DNA from: Paenibacillus_F sp047238265 | GTDB lineage: Bacteria; Bacillota; Bacilli; Paenibacillales; NBRC-103111 | Assembly: GCF_047238265.1 (NCBI RefSeq) | Contig: NZ_JBDFMM010000001.1 | Location: 5,766,001-5,830,000, forward strand | Length of the DNA stretch: 64,000 bases | Reading direction: 5' to 3' | Part shown: positions 24,456-32,853 of the stretch, piece after piece | How the letters are laid out: every line of letters starts with the position of its first letter | Numbering within the stretch: position 1 is the first letter of the stretch | Notes under the pieces: model-generated | Seen by the model: the letters and a program-made list of their open reading frames with translations, nothing else | Databases searched by the model: none | Told to the model about the DNA's origin: nothing | Position numbers and translations under genes: made by a program

Positions 24456-27454
24456 CGACGATCGATAATCTGGATACCATCGCGGTTCGAATGATGTTGA
24501 CATCGCATGGCGACGCGTTGTTCTTCGCGGACCCGGATTCGCTGCGGGAGTGGACCGGGCTTCAACTGAAGCATCGCCTGTTCGCCTGGCACGAGCCGTC
24601 CTTCTATGGCACCGAGCTGGAGCTCGTCAAGGTCGGGGAGCTCGAAGCCATTGTGCTGCCCGCCGAAGAGGTCATCCCCTTCTTTGCATCTGGACCTCTA
24701 CTGGCGCATATCGAGTGGAAGTGGGAAGACGATGCCGCGCGCTTGGCCGAATTGGCGCCATTGCTGGCCGAATGTCTGGAGAAGCGGCTGTACGCGCCCG
24801 ATCTTGCGGCTTACCGCAGCGGCTCGCTGCGCTGGAGCTGGGATGCGGCGGCGGTCGGTGCGACCTTCGGACAGGCGCGCCGCGACGAACTGGACCTGAA
24901 GAGCGGCAGTTGGAGCGATGAGGCGCGTGACGGGCTGAAGGCGGCCTTCTCGGCGGCTGTCATGAGCCGCTTCTACGGAACGGAGCCGGACGAGGCGGAT
25001 CTGCGCCGCGAATTCCCGGCCCTGTTCGCGCGTGAGAACGCGGCGGCCGCGACGGCGGGACTGGACGACGAGAGCTGGCTCGTGCAGATTGGCTGGAAAG
25101 CGGATGTCGCGCCGTTCCGCCCCTTGCTGCAACTATTGGAGCCATGGGAGGGCGACGAGCACTCCCGCTGGCGGCTGCGGTTCGTGCTGCAGGACAAGAA
25201 CGATCCGGCTAAGCTCCGCAGAGTACGGCTCGGCGACGACGGCTCGGCGGTCGGCAAGTGGCCTGACGCATGGGCGGAGGCTGTCCGCAGCCGCTCGAAC
25301 GGTTGGCTGCAACGGTTGCGAGCCAGCCTTCCGCACGATCGGCTGTCGCGCGGCGAGGACGTGCTCGGCAAGCCGCTTGACGACGAGGCGGCCTGGCGGT
25401 TTCTGAACGAGGACAGCCGCCGGTTGCTCGAAGGCGGCTGGCAGGTGCTGCTGCCCGCATGGTGGGAAGCCGCCAGCCGCAAGAAACCGCGGCTGCGCGC
25501 GGCGGTGCAGTCGGAGGACGAGTCCAAAGAGCGTGGCGGCGGCAAGTCTTTATTCGGGCTGGACGCGATTCTGAGCTTCAACTGGCGCATCTCTATCGGC
25601 GGCGCCGACCTGAACGAGGAGGAGTTCGACGAGCTGCTCGCGCGAGGGGAGCGTCTCGTGAAGTTCCGGGACCGCTGGATCGTGCTCGACCCGGCGCTGA
25701 TTGCCCAGATCCGCCGCATGATGGAAGGCATGGACAAGAGCCAGGGATTGAGCTTCCAGGATGTACTGCAATTGCATTTGCTCTCGCAGGCCGAGACGGA
25801 CGCCGGCGCGGATGGCGGGGCCACGGATGCCGGCGCGGAGACATTCGGGACCCATGCTGCTCGTGTTGGGCTCGATGTCGAGCTGAACGCGCATTTGACC
25901 GAGCTATTCGCCAAGATTAATCAGCAGAGCGAATGGCCGCGGCTCGATCCGCCGGCCGGTCTGCGTGCCGAGCTGCGCAGCTACCAGCAGGACGGATTCG
26001 CCTGGCTGGCTTTTCTCCGCCGCTTCGGGCTCGGGGCCTGTCTCGCGGACGACATGGGCCTCGGCAAGACGGTCCAGTTGATTGCCTACCTGCTCTACGC
26101 CAAGGAACAGGCGGACGAGGGGATGGGACTCCCTTCGCTTATCGTCTGCCCCACGTCGGTGCTCGGCAACTGGCAGAAGGAGATCTCCCGCTTTGCCCCG
26201 TCGCTGCGAGTGGCCATGCATTACGGCTCCGGGCGTAAGAGCGGCGACGCGTTCCGGAACGAGGCCCGCAGCGTTGACGTCATGCTGACCTCCTTTGCTA
26301 CAGCCTCGCTCGACCAGGAGACGCTCGCCGGATTCCAATGGGGCGCCGTCTGTTTGGACGAGGCCCAGAACATTAAGAATGCCGGGACCAGACAGGCCGC
26401 GGCGGTCAAGAGCTTTCCCGCGCTCCATCGCATCGCGCTCACCGGGACGCCGATCGAGAACCGGTTGGCGGAGCTATGGTCCATCTATGATTTTATCGTG
26501 CCCACCTATCTCGGGGCCGCCAAGTCGTTCCAGGAACGGTTCGCCTCTCCGATCGAGCGCGAGCAGGACGGGCGTCGCACGGCTGAACTAAAACGGCTAG
26601 TGAAACCGTTCATGCTGCGACGCAAGAAGAAGGATCCCGCCATCCAGCTCGACCTGCCGGACAAAAACGAGATGAAGACGTATGTTCCACTGACCTCCGA
26701 GCAGGCCGCCCTGTACGACAATTGCGTTAAGGAGCTGCTAGAGAAGCTGAGGAAGCTCGACGGCATCCAGCGCAAAGGCGCTATTCTCGGGGCGCTGACG
26801 CGGCTCAAGCAGGCTTGCGACCATCCGGCTCTGCTGGATGAGGATATGGGAACGGAGCTGGAGGATGGCCCTCTACATACGGAGGCGATCGTCGCCCGCT
26901 CCTCCAAGCTGGAGAGGCTGCTGGCCATTGTCAAGGAGCTGCGCGAGGCGGACGAGCGCTGCCTCATCTTCACGCAATATATCGGCATGGGCAAGATGAT
27001 ACAGGATGTGCTGCAGCGCGAGCTGGACGAACCCGTGCTATACCTGAACGGCAGCACGCCGAAGGCGCAGCGGGACCGGATGGTCGAACGGTTCCAGTCC
27101 CGCGACCTTCCGCCGTCCGAGCAGCCGAACGTGTTCATCCTCTCCCTCAAGGCGGGAGGCGTCGGGCTTAACTTGACCGCGGCGAACCACGTCTTCCACT
27201 TCGACCGCTGGTGGAACCCGGCCGTCGAGAACCAGGCGACCGACCGCGCCTACCGGATGGGCCAGACGCGCGACGTGCAGGTGCATAAATTCATCTCGCT
27301 CGGCACCCTCGAGGAGCGCATCGACGAGATGCTGGTGAACAAGCAGCAGCTAAGCGACAACGTCATCTCCAGCTCGGAGGGCTGGATTACCGAGCTGTCG
27401 ACGGATGCGCTGCGGGAGTTGTTCTCGCTGCGGCGGGACTGGTCTCGCGATTAA
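24452..27454 (+). CDS. SNF2-family DEAD/DEAH helicase (YwqA-like)
   Basis: A 1000-residue Swi2/Snf2 ATPase. The first ~480 residues are the bacterial SNF2-associated region (DUF3670-like). The motor follows: Walker A LADDMGLGKTVQLIAYLL near 530, DEAQN box near 636, LTGTPIENRLAELWS near 668, and a C-terminal helicase lobe with FTQYIGMGKM, SLKAGGVGLNLT and motif VI NQATDRAYRMGQT near 928. It translocates on duplex DNA to remodel protein-DNA complexes; the cellular target of the YwqA type is not established. It is transcribed with the preceding gene. GC content is clearly higher than in the flanking ABC-F and AlbA/Schlafen genes, pointing to a different origin for this pair. Confidence 0.9.
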   Translation: MTTIDNLDTIAVRMMLTSHGDALFFADPDSLREWTGLQLKHRLFAWHEPSFYGTELELVKVGELEAIVLPAEEVIPFFASGPLLAHIEWKWEDDAARLAELAPLLAECLEKRLYAPDLAAYRSGSLRWSWDAAAVGATFGQARRDELDLKSGSWSDEARDGLKAAFSAAVMSRFYGTEPDEADLRREFPALFARENAAAATAGLDDESWLVQIGWKADVAPFRPLLQLLEPWEGDEHSRWRLRFVLQDKNDPAKLRRVRLGDDGSAVGKWPDAWAEAVRSRSNGWLQRLRASLPHDRLSRGEDVLGKPLDDEAAWRFLNEDSRRLLEGGWQVLLPAWWEAASRKKPRLRAAVQSEDESKERGGGKSLFGLDAILSFNWRISIGGADLNEEEFDELLARGERLVKFRDRWIVLDPALIAQIRRMMEGMDKSQGLSFQDVLQLHLLSQAETDAGADGGATDAGAETFGTHAARVGLDVELNAHLTELFAKINQQSEWPRLDPPAGLRAELRSYQQDGFAWLAFLRRFGLGACLADDMGLGKTVQLIAYLLYAKEQADEGMGLPSLIVCPTSVLGNWQKEISRFAPSLRVAMHYGSGRKSGDAFRNEARSVDVMLTSFATASLDQETLAGFQWGAVCLDEAQNIKNAGTRQAAAVKSFPALHRIALTGTPIENRLAELWSIYDFIVPTYLGAAKSFQERFASPIEREQDGRRTAELKRLVKPFMLRRKKKDPAIQLDLPDKNEMKTYVPLTSEQAALYDNCVKELLEKLRKLDGIQRKGAILGALTRLKQACDHPALLDEDMGTELEDGPLHTEAIVARSSKLERLLAIVKELREADERCLIFTQYIGMGKMIQDVLQRELDEPVLYLNGSTPKAQRDRMVERFQSRDLPPSEQPNVFILSLKAGGVGLNLTAANHVFHFDRWWNPAVENQATDRAYRMGQTRDVQVHKFISLGTLEERIDEMLVNKQQLSDNVISSSEGWITELSTDALRELFSLRRDWSRD

Positions 27455-27455
27455 G

Positions 27456-27725
27456 CGGGATTTGGGCAACCTGAATCCCGCTATGTCGACCCGCATCACC
27501 CGCGTTGCAGGGACTGGCACGCTTGTTACGACCGTTCACGGATCGATTATCAGCCTCGGCGTCGTCGTCGGATCCTTCATCGGAGGACTGACCATCGACA
27601 GCGGATACGGGCTCCACTCTCCGTTATGGGTCGGTTTTATTCTGGCGCTCCTGGGCTCAATTTCCTTGCTTCCCTACTTAAAGAGAGCTAAAGCGTCAGC
27701 CATCATGATGAAGAGTAAGTCTTAA
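27456..27725 (+). pseudogene. 3' stub of an MFS transporter gene
   Basis: Immediately after the helicase stop, a continuous frame encodes the last ~85 residues of a major facilitator permease: NPAMSTRITRVAGTGTLVTT, then VHGSIISLGVVVGSFIGGL, then GYGLHSPLWVGFILALLG, and a basic tail. This corresponds to the final two or three membrane helices of a 12-helix drug/sugar efflux protein of the AraJ/YdhP type. No start, ribosome site or N-terminal part is present. The junction with the helicase gene is abrupt, as expected from a deletion that removed the front of the gene. Confidence 0.75.
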
Positions 27726-27756
27726 TTAGGCAGGGCTATCAGCCGCGAGCGGAGAA

Positions 27757-27857
27757 AATTCGGAAGACTTCCTGTTTACTGTGTCAGAAATCGATTAATG
27801 AAGTATGCCCCTAAAAGGATTGTTCGTAACCAGGTACAGCGTTTATACCAGTTTTAG
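27757..27857 (+). pseudogene. 3' stub of a FAD monooxygenase, relative of the 6190-7326 gene
   Basis: The DNA closely matches the end of the monooxygenase gene at 7225-7326. The last 22 codons read NRLMKYAPKRIVRNQVQRLY, then QF and stop. A one-base deletion near 27780 breaks the frame just upstream (SEDFLF, then a shift). Similarity also continues about 30 bases past the stop, so this is a DNA-level copy, not protein convergence. With the MFS stub before it, it marks the remains of an MFS-monooxygenase locus. Confidence 0.8.
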
Positions 27858-27933
27858 CTGTAGGGCCAAAGTCTTCAACGATACGTGACTTATAAGACGT
27901 TAATAATACCATAAATTGTAATAAATAAAAGGA

Positions 27934-27955
27934 GCACCTAAATTTAGGTGCCCTT
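27934..27955 (+). terminator. Rho-independent terminator
   Basis: GCACCTAAATTTAGGTGC is a perfect palindrome followed on the plus strand by CCTTTTTAT. It lies after the gene stubs and would end read-through from the SNF2 transcript. Confidence 0.7.
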
Positions 27956-28094
27956 TTTATCCATGGGGATTAACTTTCCTTTAGAGGAGTGCCACATGTG
28001 GTCTCTCGTAAAGACGTAGATACCTTTTTGTTATCCTGTTGTATGTGATGAAGAAGATCACCTTCTCAAAGCTGTCCTTTTCATAGGGTTTAGC

Positions 28095-29498
28095 TCACTG
28101 CTTTGTTTTTCTCCAAGCTGAGTTAGGCCCTTCTAAAAAAGGTACTCGCTCAATCAACCCTTCATCTCTCAACTTATAGAATACATTCTTCATTGTATTT
28201 TCTGACCTAATACCGGTTAATTCTCTTGCTTGCCTATTCCGAATTACCTCATTCTTCTCTAAAAAATCTAGTACTGACTGTTCAGGGCTAGCTAATGATG
28301 TATGGGGAATAATCACACGAACAAAGTTTCGCTCCTCTATTATTTCAGGACTCTTTAGTCTCCATTCTTTCATCTTTTGGAACGCAGTATTTAGGCCTTC
28401 TCCCATATCTTTATTAGGCGCTTTATTGTATCTGTGTAATGTTCTTACTACTTTCGTGTTTCTTGAGAATCGAGAATCTAAAATGTTCTCAACGGTTATA
28501 TAACCTGGGAGTCTTCCTGGGCTAAGTACCTCTATCCGATCATTAAATATTTGTATTTGTACATCATCCGAGATTGAGTAGTCTCGATGAATTATCGCAT
28601 TAGTAATAATTTCGTGTATGGCCTCTGGCGGATACTCTACTGTCTTCAACCCATCCACAGTCCACATTTTGATTTCCGACATTATTTCTGTAACCTTCGC
28701 TACCGAATCATAAATTAAATTATAAAGAGGTCCTTCTAATGTATAGGAGTCTTTGAGGTGATCTCTTTCTGGATCATCTTCCCTTGTTTCGTAACGAGCT
28801 ATCTTAACAGCGCACTTCCTTGGTAAATTAGGTGAAGGATTATCACTAAATAATAGAACTCCTGCAACTCTTGGATCAAAAGTTATTAAATCGACTAAAT
28901 TTTCATTTACTACATATTCCAGTGAATCAGATTCAGTGGTAATTTGCTCAAGAAAATTTTTTATAGTCTTCGATTCCACAACTCTTTCTACTGGGATTGT
29001 TTTAACCAACTCATCCTCATAAGAAGAAGTCCCCTTCGCAAAAGCAAGTTCTTGAATTTTTTCCGGATCTTTAAACTGTATTGAAGAGGCATTGAAGCGA
29101 ACATAAACAGAGTTATCAGAAGTTTTGTGGACTTGATTTCCCTTTTCAATTGCAAGAAGTAATACCAATCCATCCAATTCTGTACACTTTAGATATTTGT
29201 ACTTAAAGTCAATTGATGGGGATAAGTGTATTAGGCTTTGAATTATGCTATTAAAATCCTCCATATCATTTGCACCGTTCCAGCGTTTAGAGGGGGATGG
29301 CTCATCTCCATCATCTGCTATACCAATAACAAGTTCTCCTCCATCAGCATTTGCAAATGCAACAGCATGTTTCTCTAGTTGTCTCGGTTGAACCCTCAAT
29401 GCTTTTCTATCAAATAAATAGCTTTCCTGCTTTTCACAATAAGCTATAGCTTCATCTAAGGAGATTTCTTTTATTTTCATTAGTACTACACCGTCCAT
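28095..29498 (-). CDS. AlbA_2/Schlafen AAA_4-type DNA-binding protein with HATPase-like domain
   Basis: A 467-residue putative regulator or defence-related ATPase. The N-terminal AlbA_2 (Schlafen AAA_4) domain shows ESYLFDRKALRVQPRQLEKH, then AVAFANADGGELVIGIADDG near residue 50. The middle has the HATPase_c_4 pattern, AIHEIITNAIIHRDYSISDD near 300 and IEVLSPGRLPGYITVENIL near 330. A C-terminal winged helix (VIRNRQARELTGIRSENTMK) follows near 420. Proteins of this build are called transcriptional regulators or ATP-dependent DNA helicase-like; most are unstudied. ATG 29480 is an alternative start. AT-rich composition and isolation between stubs and rlmH suggest horizontal gain. Confidence 0.8.
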   Translation of the reverse strand: MDGVVLMKIKEISLDEAIAYCEKQESYLFDRKALRVQPRQLEKHAVAFANADGGELVIGIADDGDEPSPSKRWNGANDMEDFNSIIQSLIHLSPSIDFKYKYLKCTELDGLVLLLAIEKGNQVHKTSDNSVYVRFNASSIQFKDPEKIQELAFAKGTSSYEDELVKTIPVERVVESKTIKNFLEQITTESDSLEYVVNENLVDLITFDPRVAGVLLFSDNPSPNLPRKCAVKIARYETREDDPERDHLKDSYTLEGPLYNLIYDSVAKVTEIMSEIKMWTVDGLKTVEYPPEAIHEIITNAIIHRDYSISDDVQIQIFNDRIEVLSPGRLPGYITVENILDSRFSRNTKVVRTLHRYNKAPNKDMGEGLNTAFQKMKEWRLKSPEIIEERNFVRVIIPHTSLASPEQSVLDFLEKNEVIRNRQARELTGIRSENTMKNVFYKLRDEGLIERVPFLEGPNSAWRKTKQ

Positions 29499-29581
29499 AT
29501 TAATAGTCTAAGTCACAGCTAATAATAGATTAACTTTCAGATTTTCAGGTGTCAACATTTAACTATTTTAAAAATTTCACC

Positions 29582-30061
29582 CTATTTATGATAAGGCTCC
29601 CCCCGGTTTATCTTAAACGCCCGATAAACCTGCTCCACCAGCACCAGCCGCATCAACTGGTGCGGCAAGGTCATGCGCCCGAACGACAGCTTCGCGTCGG
29701 CGCGGCGCAGCACCTCGCTCGACAGCCCGAGCGAGCCGCCGATGACGAAGGCTACCTGGCTGCGCCCATAGGTGGCCAGCTTATCGAGCGAGCCCGCGAG
29801 CTGCTCGCTCGTCCACATCTCGCCGTCGATGGCCAGCGCCACGACGTAAGCGTCCGGGGCGAGCTTGGCCAGCAGACGCTCGCCCTCTTTCGCCCGCACC
29901 TGCTGCTCCTCCGCAGGGCTCATGCTCTCCGGTGCCTTCTCGTCCGGCACCTCCACAAGCTGCACCTTGGCATACGGGCCAAGGCGCTTGACGTACTCGT
30001 CAATTCCGTTGACGAGGTATTTCTCTTTCAGTTTGCCGACAGAGGCAATCGTGATGTGCAT
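29582..30061 (-). CDS. rlmH: 23S rRNA pseudouridine-1915 N3-methyltransferase RlmH
   Basis: A 159-residue SPOUT methyltransferase of normal length. It uses S-adenosylmethionine to methylate pseudouridine 1915 in helix 69 of 23S rRNA on the 70S ribosome. Diagnostic segments are ITIASVGKLKEKYLVNGIDE at the N-terminus, FVIGGSLGLSSEVL near 103 (knot/SAM site) and MTLPHQLMRLVLVEQVYRAF at the end. This is the first core gene at the left end of the conserved block; in Bacillus it lies likewise close to the wal/htrA region. The upstream 180 bases are G-rich on its coding strand and have quadruplex potential. Confidence 0.97.
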   Translation of the reverse strand: MHITIASVGKLKEKYLVNGIDEYVKRLGPYAKVQLVEVPDEKAPESMSPAEEQQVRAKEGERLLAKLAPDAYVVALAIDGEMWTSEQLAGSLDKLATYGRSQVAFVIGGSLGLSSEVLRRADAKLSFGRMTLPHQLMRLVLVEQVYRAFKINRGEPYHK

Positions 30062-30138
30062 GTGCGAAGTCGCTCCTTTTTTTACCGGTCATAGGCTTAA
30101 TCTTCCCTTACTGTACCCGAAATTCCGCCTGAATCCAA

Positions 30139-30169
30139 CCCGAATCGGACCCCAACCCCATCCGAACCC
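30139..30169 (-). other. G-rich tract with quadruplex potential upstream of rlmH
   Basis: On the minus strand four runs of three or four G (opposite C runs at 30139-30141, 30150-30153, 30156-30159 and 30167-30169) are separated by 2-8 bases. The surrounding 30105-30250 is nearly devoid of G on the plus strand. It could form a G-quadruplex in the rlmH leader or non-template DNA. Confidence 0.4.
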
Positions 30170-30245
30170 AACCTGCCTCATCCCAAAAAACACCCGCCCG
30201 GCCAATTCCCGTATTTTCACGCCGCCCGATCCGAAAAAAACACAC

Positions 30246-30273
30246 TTGACGTTTCCCCCCAAGCAGGTATGAT
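30246..30273 (+). promoter_or_regulatory. Candidate promoter for the gluconate kinase gene
   Basis: TTGACG at 30246-30251 and TATGAT at 30268-30273 with a 16-base spacer. This would give a leader of about 185 bases. A TATAAT at 30395-30400, nearer the gene, lacks a good -35. Confidence 0.45.
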
Positions 30274-30465
30274 GCCAGTAGGGGGTAGTTTCCAGCAGGG
30301 CTCTTGCCGCGGAAAAAAACCTCTTGGAGTGCGGTTTGCAGCCACCAGACACATAAAAAAGAGCTGCATTTTCGAAAGTCTGCCCGATAAGCCTTATAAT
30401 GAAGATAGAGATACGGACCATTGAGGCAAGGAGATCGACCATACCGACGCAGAGGTGAACTAGAA

Positions 30466-32004
30466 TTGACCTATTTCATGGGAATTGACATTGGAACGAC
30501 GAGCACCAAGACCATCATCACGAACGAAAAAGGAACGCTCCTCGGAGCCGGGGAAGCCGGATATCCGCTGGCCGTACCGCAGCCTTCCTGGGCCGAGCAG
30601 GACTCGGACCTGATGTTCGAAGCCGTGCTTCAATCCATCAAGGAAGCGATTCAGCGCGCAGGCATCGACGGCAGGCAGCTCGAAGCGATCGGCTTCAGCA
30701 CGGCGATGCACAGTGTCATTCCGGTGGATGCCGACGGGCGCCCCCTGATGAACAGCATCATTTGGGCGGACAACCGCAGTGTGGCCCAAGTGCAGCGCCT
30801 GAAGGACGAGAATCTGAGCAGCATGCTTTATCATAAAACCGGCATCCCGATCCATCCGATGACCCCGCTTCCGAAGATCATGTGGCTGAAGGAAGAGCGT
30901 CCGGATATTTTCGAGAAAGCCGTTAAATACATATCGATCAAGGAATATGTTCTCTACAAATTTTTCGGCCGTTACGTGGTCGATCATTCGGTCGCAGGCG
31001 GCACCTGCCTCTTCAACCTGAACACCTTGAGCTGGGACCCCGACGCTCTGCGCATCGCGGGCATCCGCGAGGATCAGCTCAGCGAGCTCGTTCCGACCAC
31101 GCACATTATGCGCGGCATGAACCGCGAATTCGCCGACCTGCTCGGCCTCGATCCCGAGGTGGCTTTCGTTGTCGGCGCGGCCGACGGAGCGCTTGCCAAC
31201 CTCGGTGTCGGCGCAGTTGAGCCCGGCGTGGTCGCGCTCACGATCGGGACAAGCGGCGCCGTCCGTACCGTCGTGCCCAAGCCGCTTACCGATGCCAAGG
31301 AGCGCACGTTCTGCTACGCGCTCACGGAGAATCACTGGGTCATCGGCGGGGCCACAAGCAACGGCGGCCTTATGCTCCGCTGGTTCCGCGACGAGTTCTC
31401 TTGGCCGGAGGTCGAGGAAGCCCGCCGCACGGGCCGCGACCCGTACGACGTCATGATCGCGGCGGCCAAAGAAGTCGCACCGGGCTCCGAAGGCCTGCTC
31501 TTCCTGCCGTTCCTTTCCGGCGAGAGAGCGCCGTACTGGAACGCAGATGCCCGCGGCAGCTTCTTCGGCATCGGCCTCCATCACAAACGGCCGCATTTCA
31601 TCCGCGCCGTGCTTGAAGGCATCCTGTTCGCCGTCTACGGCATCGGCATCGCCCTGCGCGACCTGGCCGGTCCGGCAACGGAAATCCGGGCGTCCGGCGG
31701 CTTCGCCCGCTCCCCGGAATGGCGCCAGATCATGTCCGACATGTTCGGCTACCCGGTGCACATTCCGAAGAGCCACGAAAGCTCCAGCTTCGGCGCCGTC
31801 GTGCTCGCCATGTACGCGGTAGGTGCGCTGGAGCGCCTCGAGGACGTGAACAAGCTCATCCCGATTACGGAGCGCCAGGAGCCGAACATCGAGATTTCGC
31901 CTACGTATATCGAGCTCTACTATCTCTATGACCGCGTCTACCGCAAGCTGGAGCAGGAGTTCTCGATAATCGCGGAGTACCAGCGCCGCACGACCGCCAA
32001 GTAA
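30466..32004 (+). CDS. gntK: Gluconate kinase of the FGGY sugar-kinase family
   Basis: 512 residues, the usual length for FGGY gluconokinases. It phosphorylates D-gluconate to 6-phosphogluconate with ATP. The N-terminal phosphate-1 motif MGIDIGTTSTKTIITNEKG, the mid-protein MTPLPKIMWLKEERPDIF, the ATP-site TIGTSGAVRTV near 260 and the C-terminal FGGY signature region (EIRASGGFARSPEWRQIMSD) are present. The start is TTG 30466 (AGAGGTG upstream); the ATG at 30478 is less likely. It is one of the few plus-strand genes in the core. No gntP/gntZ neighbours are seen, so assignment of gluconate rather than another polyol is by family resemblance. Confidence 0.85.
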   Translation: MTYFMGIDIGTTSTKTIITNEKGTLLGAGEAGYPLAVPQPSWAEQDSDLMFEAVLQSIKEAIQRAGIDGRQLEAIGFSTAMHSVIPVDADGRPLMNSIIWADNRSVAQVQRLKDENLSSMLYHKTGIPIHPMTPLPKIMWLKEERPDIFEKAVKYISIKEYVLYKFFGRYVVDHSVAGGTCLFNLNTLSWDPDALRIAGIREDQLSELVPTTHIMRGMNREFADLLGLDPEVAFVVGAADGALANLGVGAVEPGVVALTIGTSGAVRTVVPKPLTDAKERTFCYALTENHWVIGGATSNGGLMLRWFRDEFSWPEVEEARRTGRDPYDVMIAAAKEVAPGSEGLLFLPFLSGERAPYWNADARGSFFGIGLHHKRPHFIRAVLEGILFAVYGIGIALRDLAGPATEIRASGGFARSPEWRQIMSDMFGYPVHIPKSHESSSFGAVVLAMYAVGALERLEDVNKLIPITERQEPNIEISPTYIELYYLYDRVYRKLEQEFSIIAEYQRRTTAK

Positions 32005-32040
32005 GCCATTATTCCAACGGCTTTCGTCATAAAACTTAAA

Positions 32041-32078
32041 GAGACCGTAAGGACAAACTTCTTTGTCTTTACGGTCTC
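32041..32078. terminator. Bidirectional terminator between gntK and the convergent ORF
   Basis: GAGACCGTAA with GGACAAA pairs to TTTGTC and TTACGGTCTC around a CTTC loop. It lies between two convergent genes, 37 bases after gntK and 5 bases after the minus-strand stop. Confidence 0.8.
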
Positions 32079-32083
32079 TCCGT

Positions 32084-32527
32084 TTATCCAACGGGCTTTT
32101 TTATTAAAACCTTCCACCTGCTATCCGCCTTTACCACCATAAGCCTGCTTTCTTCCTGACTGGTTTCCTTCATGATAAGAACCCGCATTTCATACTTGCC
32201 GGGTTCGGACAAGACAGCTTCTTTTATTTCAAAGTCTCTCATATCACTGGTCTGAATGTACTTTTTAAAGTTTGATCTTTCGCTGGACGTAAGCGGTACT
32301 TCATAGACCACGTTCTCTTCAACCGCCTCCGCATTATGTTTAATAACTGCCGACAAATACCGGTTTGCGCTTCGTTTAGCCTCCGTGGAATCACCCTGCT
32401 TAAAATATAAAATTCCCGCCCCCACAAGGGCGAAAATAAAAAACGCGGTAGAGGGAACCATAATTCTATTATAAGTTTCCAGGAAAGTTTTCAACCCGAC
32501 ACTTCCTTTAATAAGAAATATTTCCAT
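32084..32527 (-). CDS. Hypothetical membrane-anchored protein
   Basis: A 147-residue protein with one membrane helix (VPSTAFFIFALVGAGILYF near residues 24-42) and an extracytoplasmic domain of about 100 residues. The outer domain begins with a helix, AKRSANRYLSAVIKHNAEAV, and continues as alternating strands ending in RLMVVKADSRWKVLIKKP. This looks like the NTF2-like DUF4878 fold found in many small lipoproteins, but the match is visual and weak. It has its own position between two terminators, so it is monocistronic. The function is unknown. Confidence 0.6.
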   Translation of the reverse strand: MEIFLIKGSVGLKTFLETYNRIMVPSTAFFIFALVGAGILYFKQGDSTEAKRSANRYLSAVIKHNAEAVEENVVYEVPLTSSERSNFKKYIQTSDMRDFEIKEAVLSEPGKYEMRVLIMKETSQEESRLMVVKADSRWKVLIKKPVG

Positions 32528-32597
32528 TTTCTATATTATCGGAAACTGAAAGTTTTCTCAAATACGCCGCTTTATTTTACAATCCCCCGCACCAAAA

Positions 32598-32645
32598 AGG
32601 CCTCTGCACCAAGCTCGCTATCGGCGAACCTTGTGCAGAGGCCTC
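32598..32645. terminator. Strong terminator downstream of the CxxH/CxxC gene
   Basis: AGGCCTCTGCAC and GTGCAGAGGCCT form a 12-pair stem with a long loop, with A and T tracts on both sides. It ends the htrA transcript unit on the minus strand. Confidence 0.8.
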
Positions 32646-32666
32646 TTTTTTTCTAACGTCCTATCG

Positions 32667-32834
32667 TCAAACGACCAGATATTGCGGTTTCTCTTTGCAG
32701 TGTGCGCAATGAGCGGGAGGCTCCCACTCGGCGAACTTCACTTTGCTCAAATCCACGATGTCCGGTGCGTCCTCGTATTCGTCCACGAATACGTCAATGG
32801 CCAGCTCCAGGTGCTCTTTACAGACGGAATACAT
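32667..32834 (-). CDS. CxxH/CxxC zinc-ribbon-like small protein
   Basis: A 55-residue protein with CKEH near the start and CAHC near the end, the paired CxxH and CxxC that define the small Firmicute CxxH/CxxC protein family often found next to htrA/wal genes. The ligands suggest a bound zinc ion. ATG 32834 is chosen over the longer frame because a purine-rich AAGGGG lies upstream and the family starts there. It lies 19 bases after the htrA stop, so it is the last gene of the wal-htrA transcript. Its biochemical role is not known. Confidence 0.8.
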   Translation of the reverse strand: MYSVCKEHLELAIDVFVDEYEDAPDIVDLSKVKFAEWEPPAHCAHCKEKPQYLVV

Positions 32835-32853
32835 TGCTCGGCCCCTTCTTCCC

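Noticed and set aside
24973..25914. Minus-strand Ser/Arg-rich frames over the helicase gene
   Set aside because: Low-complexity shadows in a GC-rich gene.
30089..30442. 117-codon minus-strand frame upstream of rlmH
   Set aside because: Gly/Phe-rich readout of the biased intergenic tract with no ribosome site or family pattern.
30460..32091. 543-codon minus-strand open frame
   Set aside because: Antisense to the gluconate kinase gene; composition is a mirror of a GC-rich coding strand.
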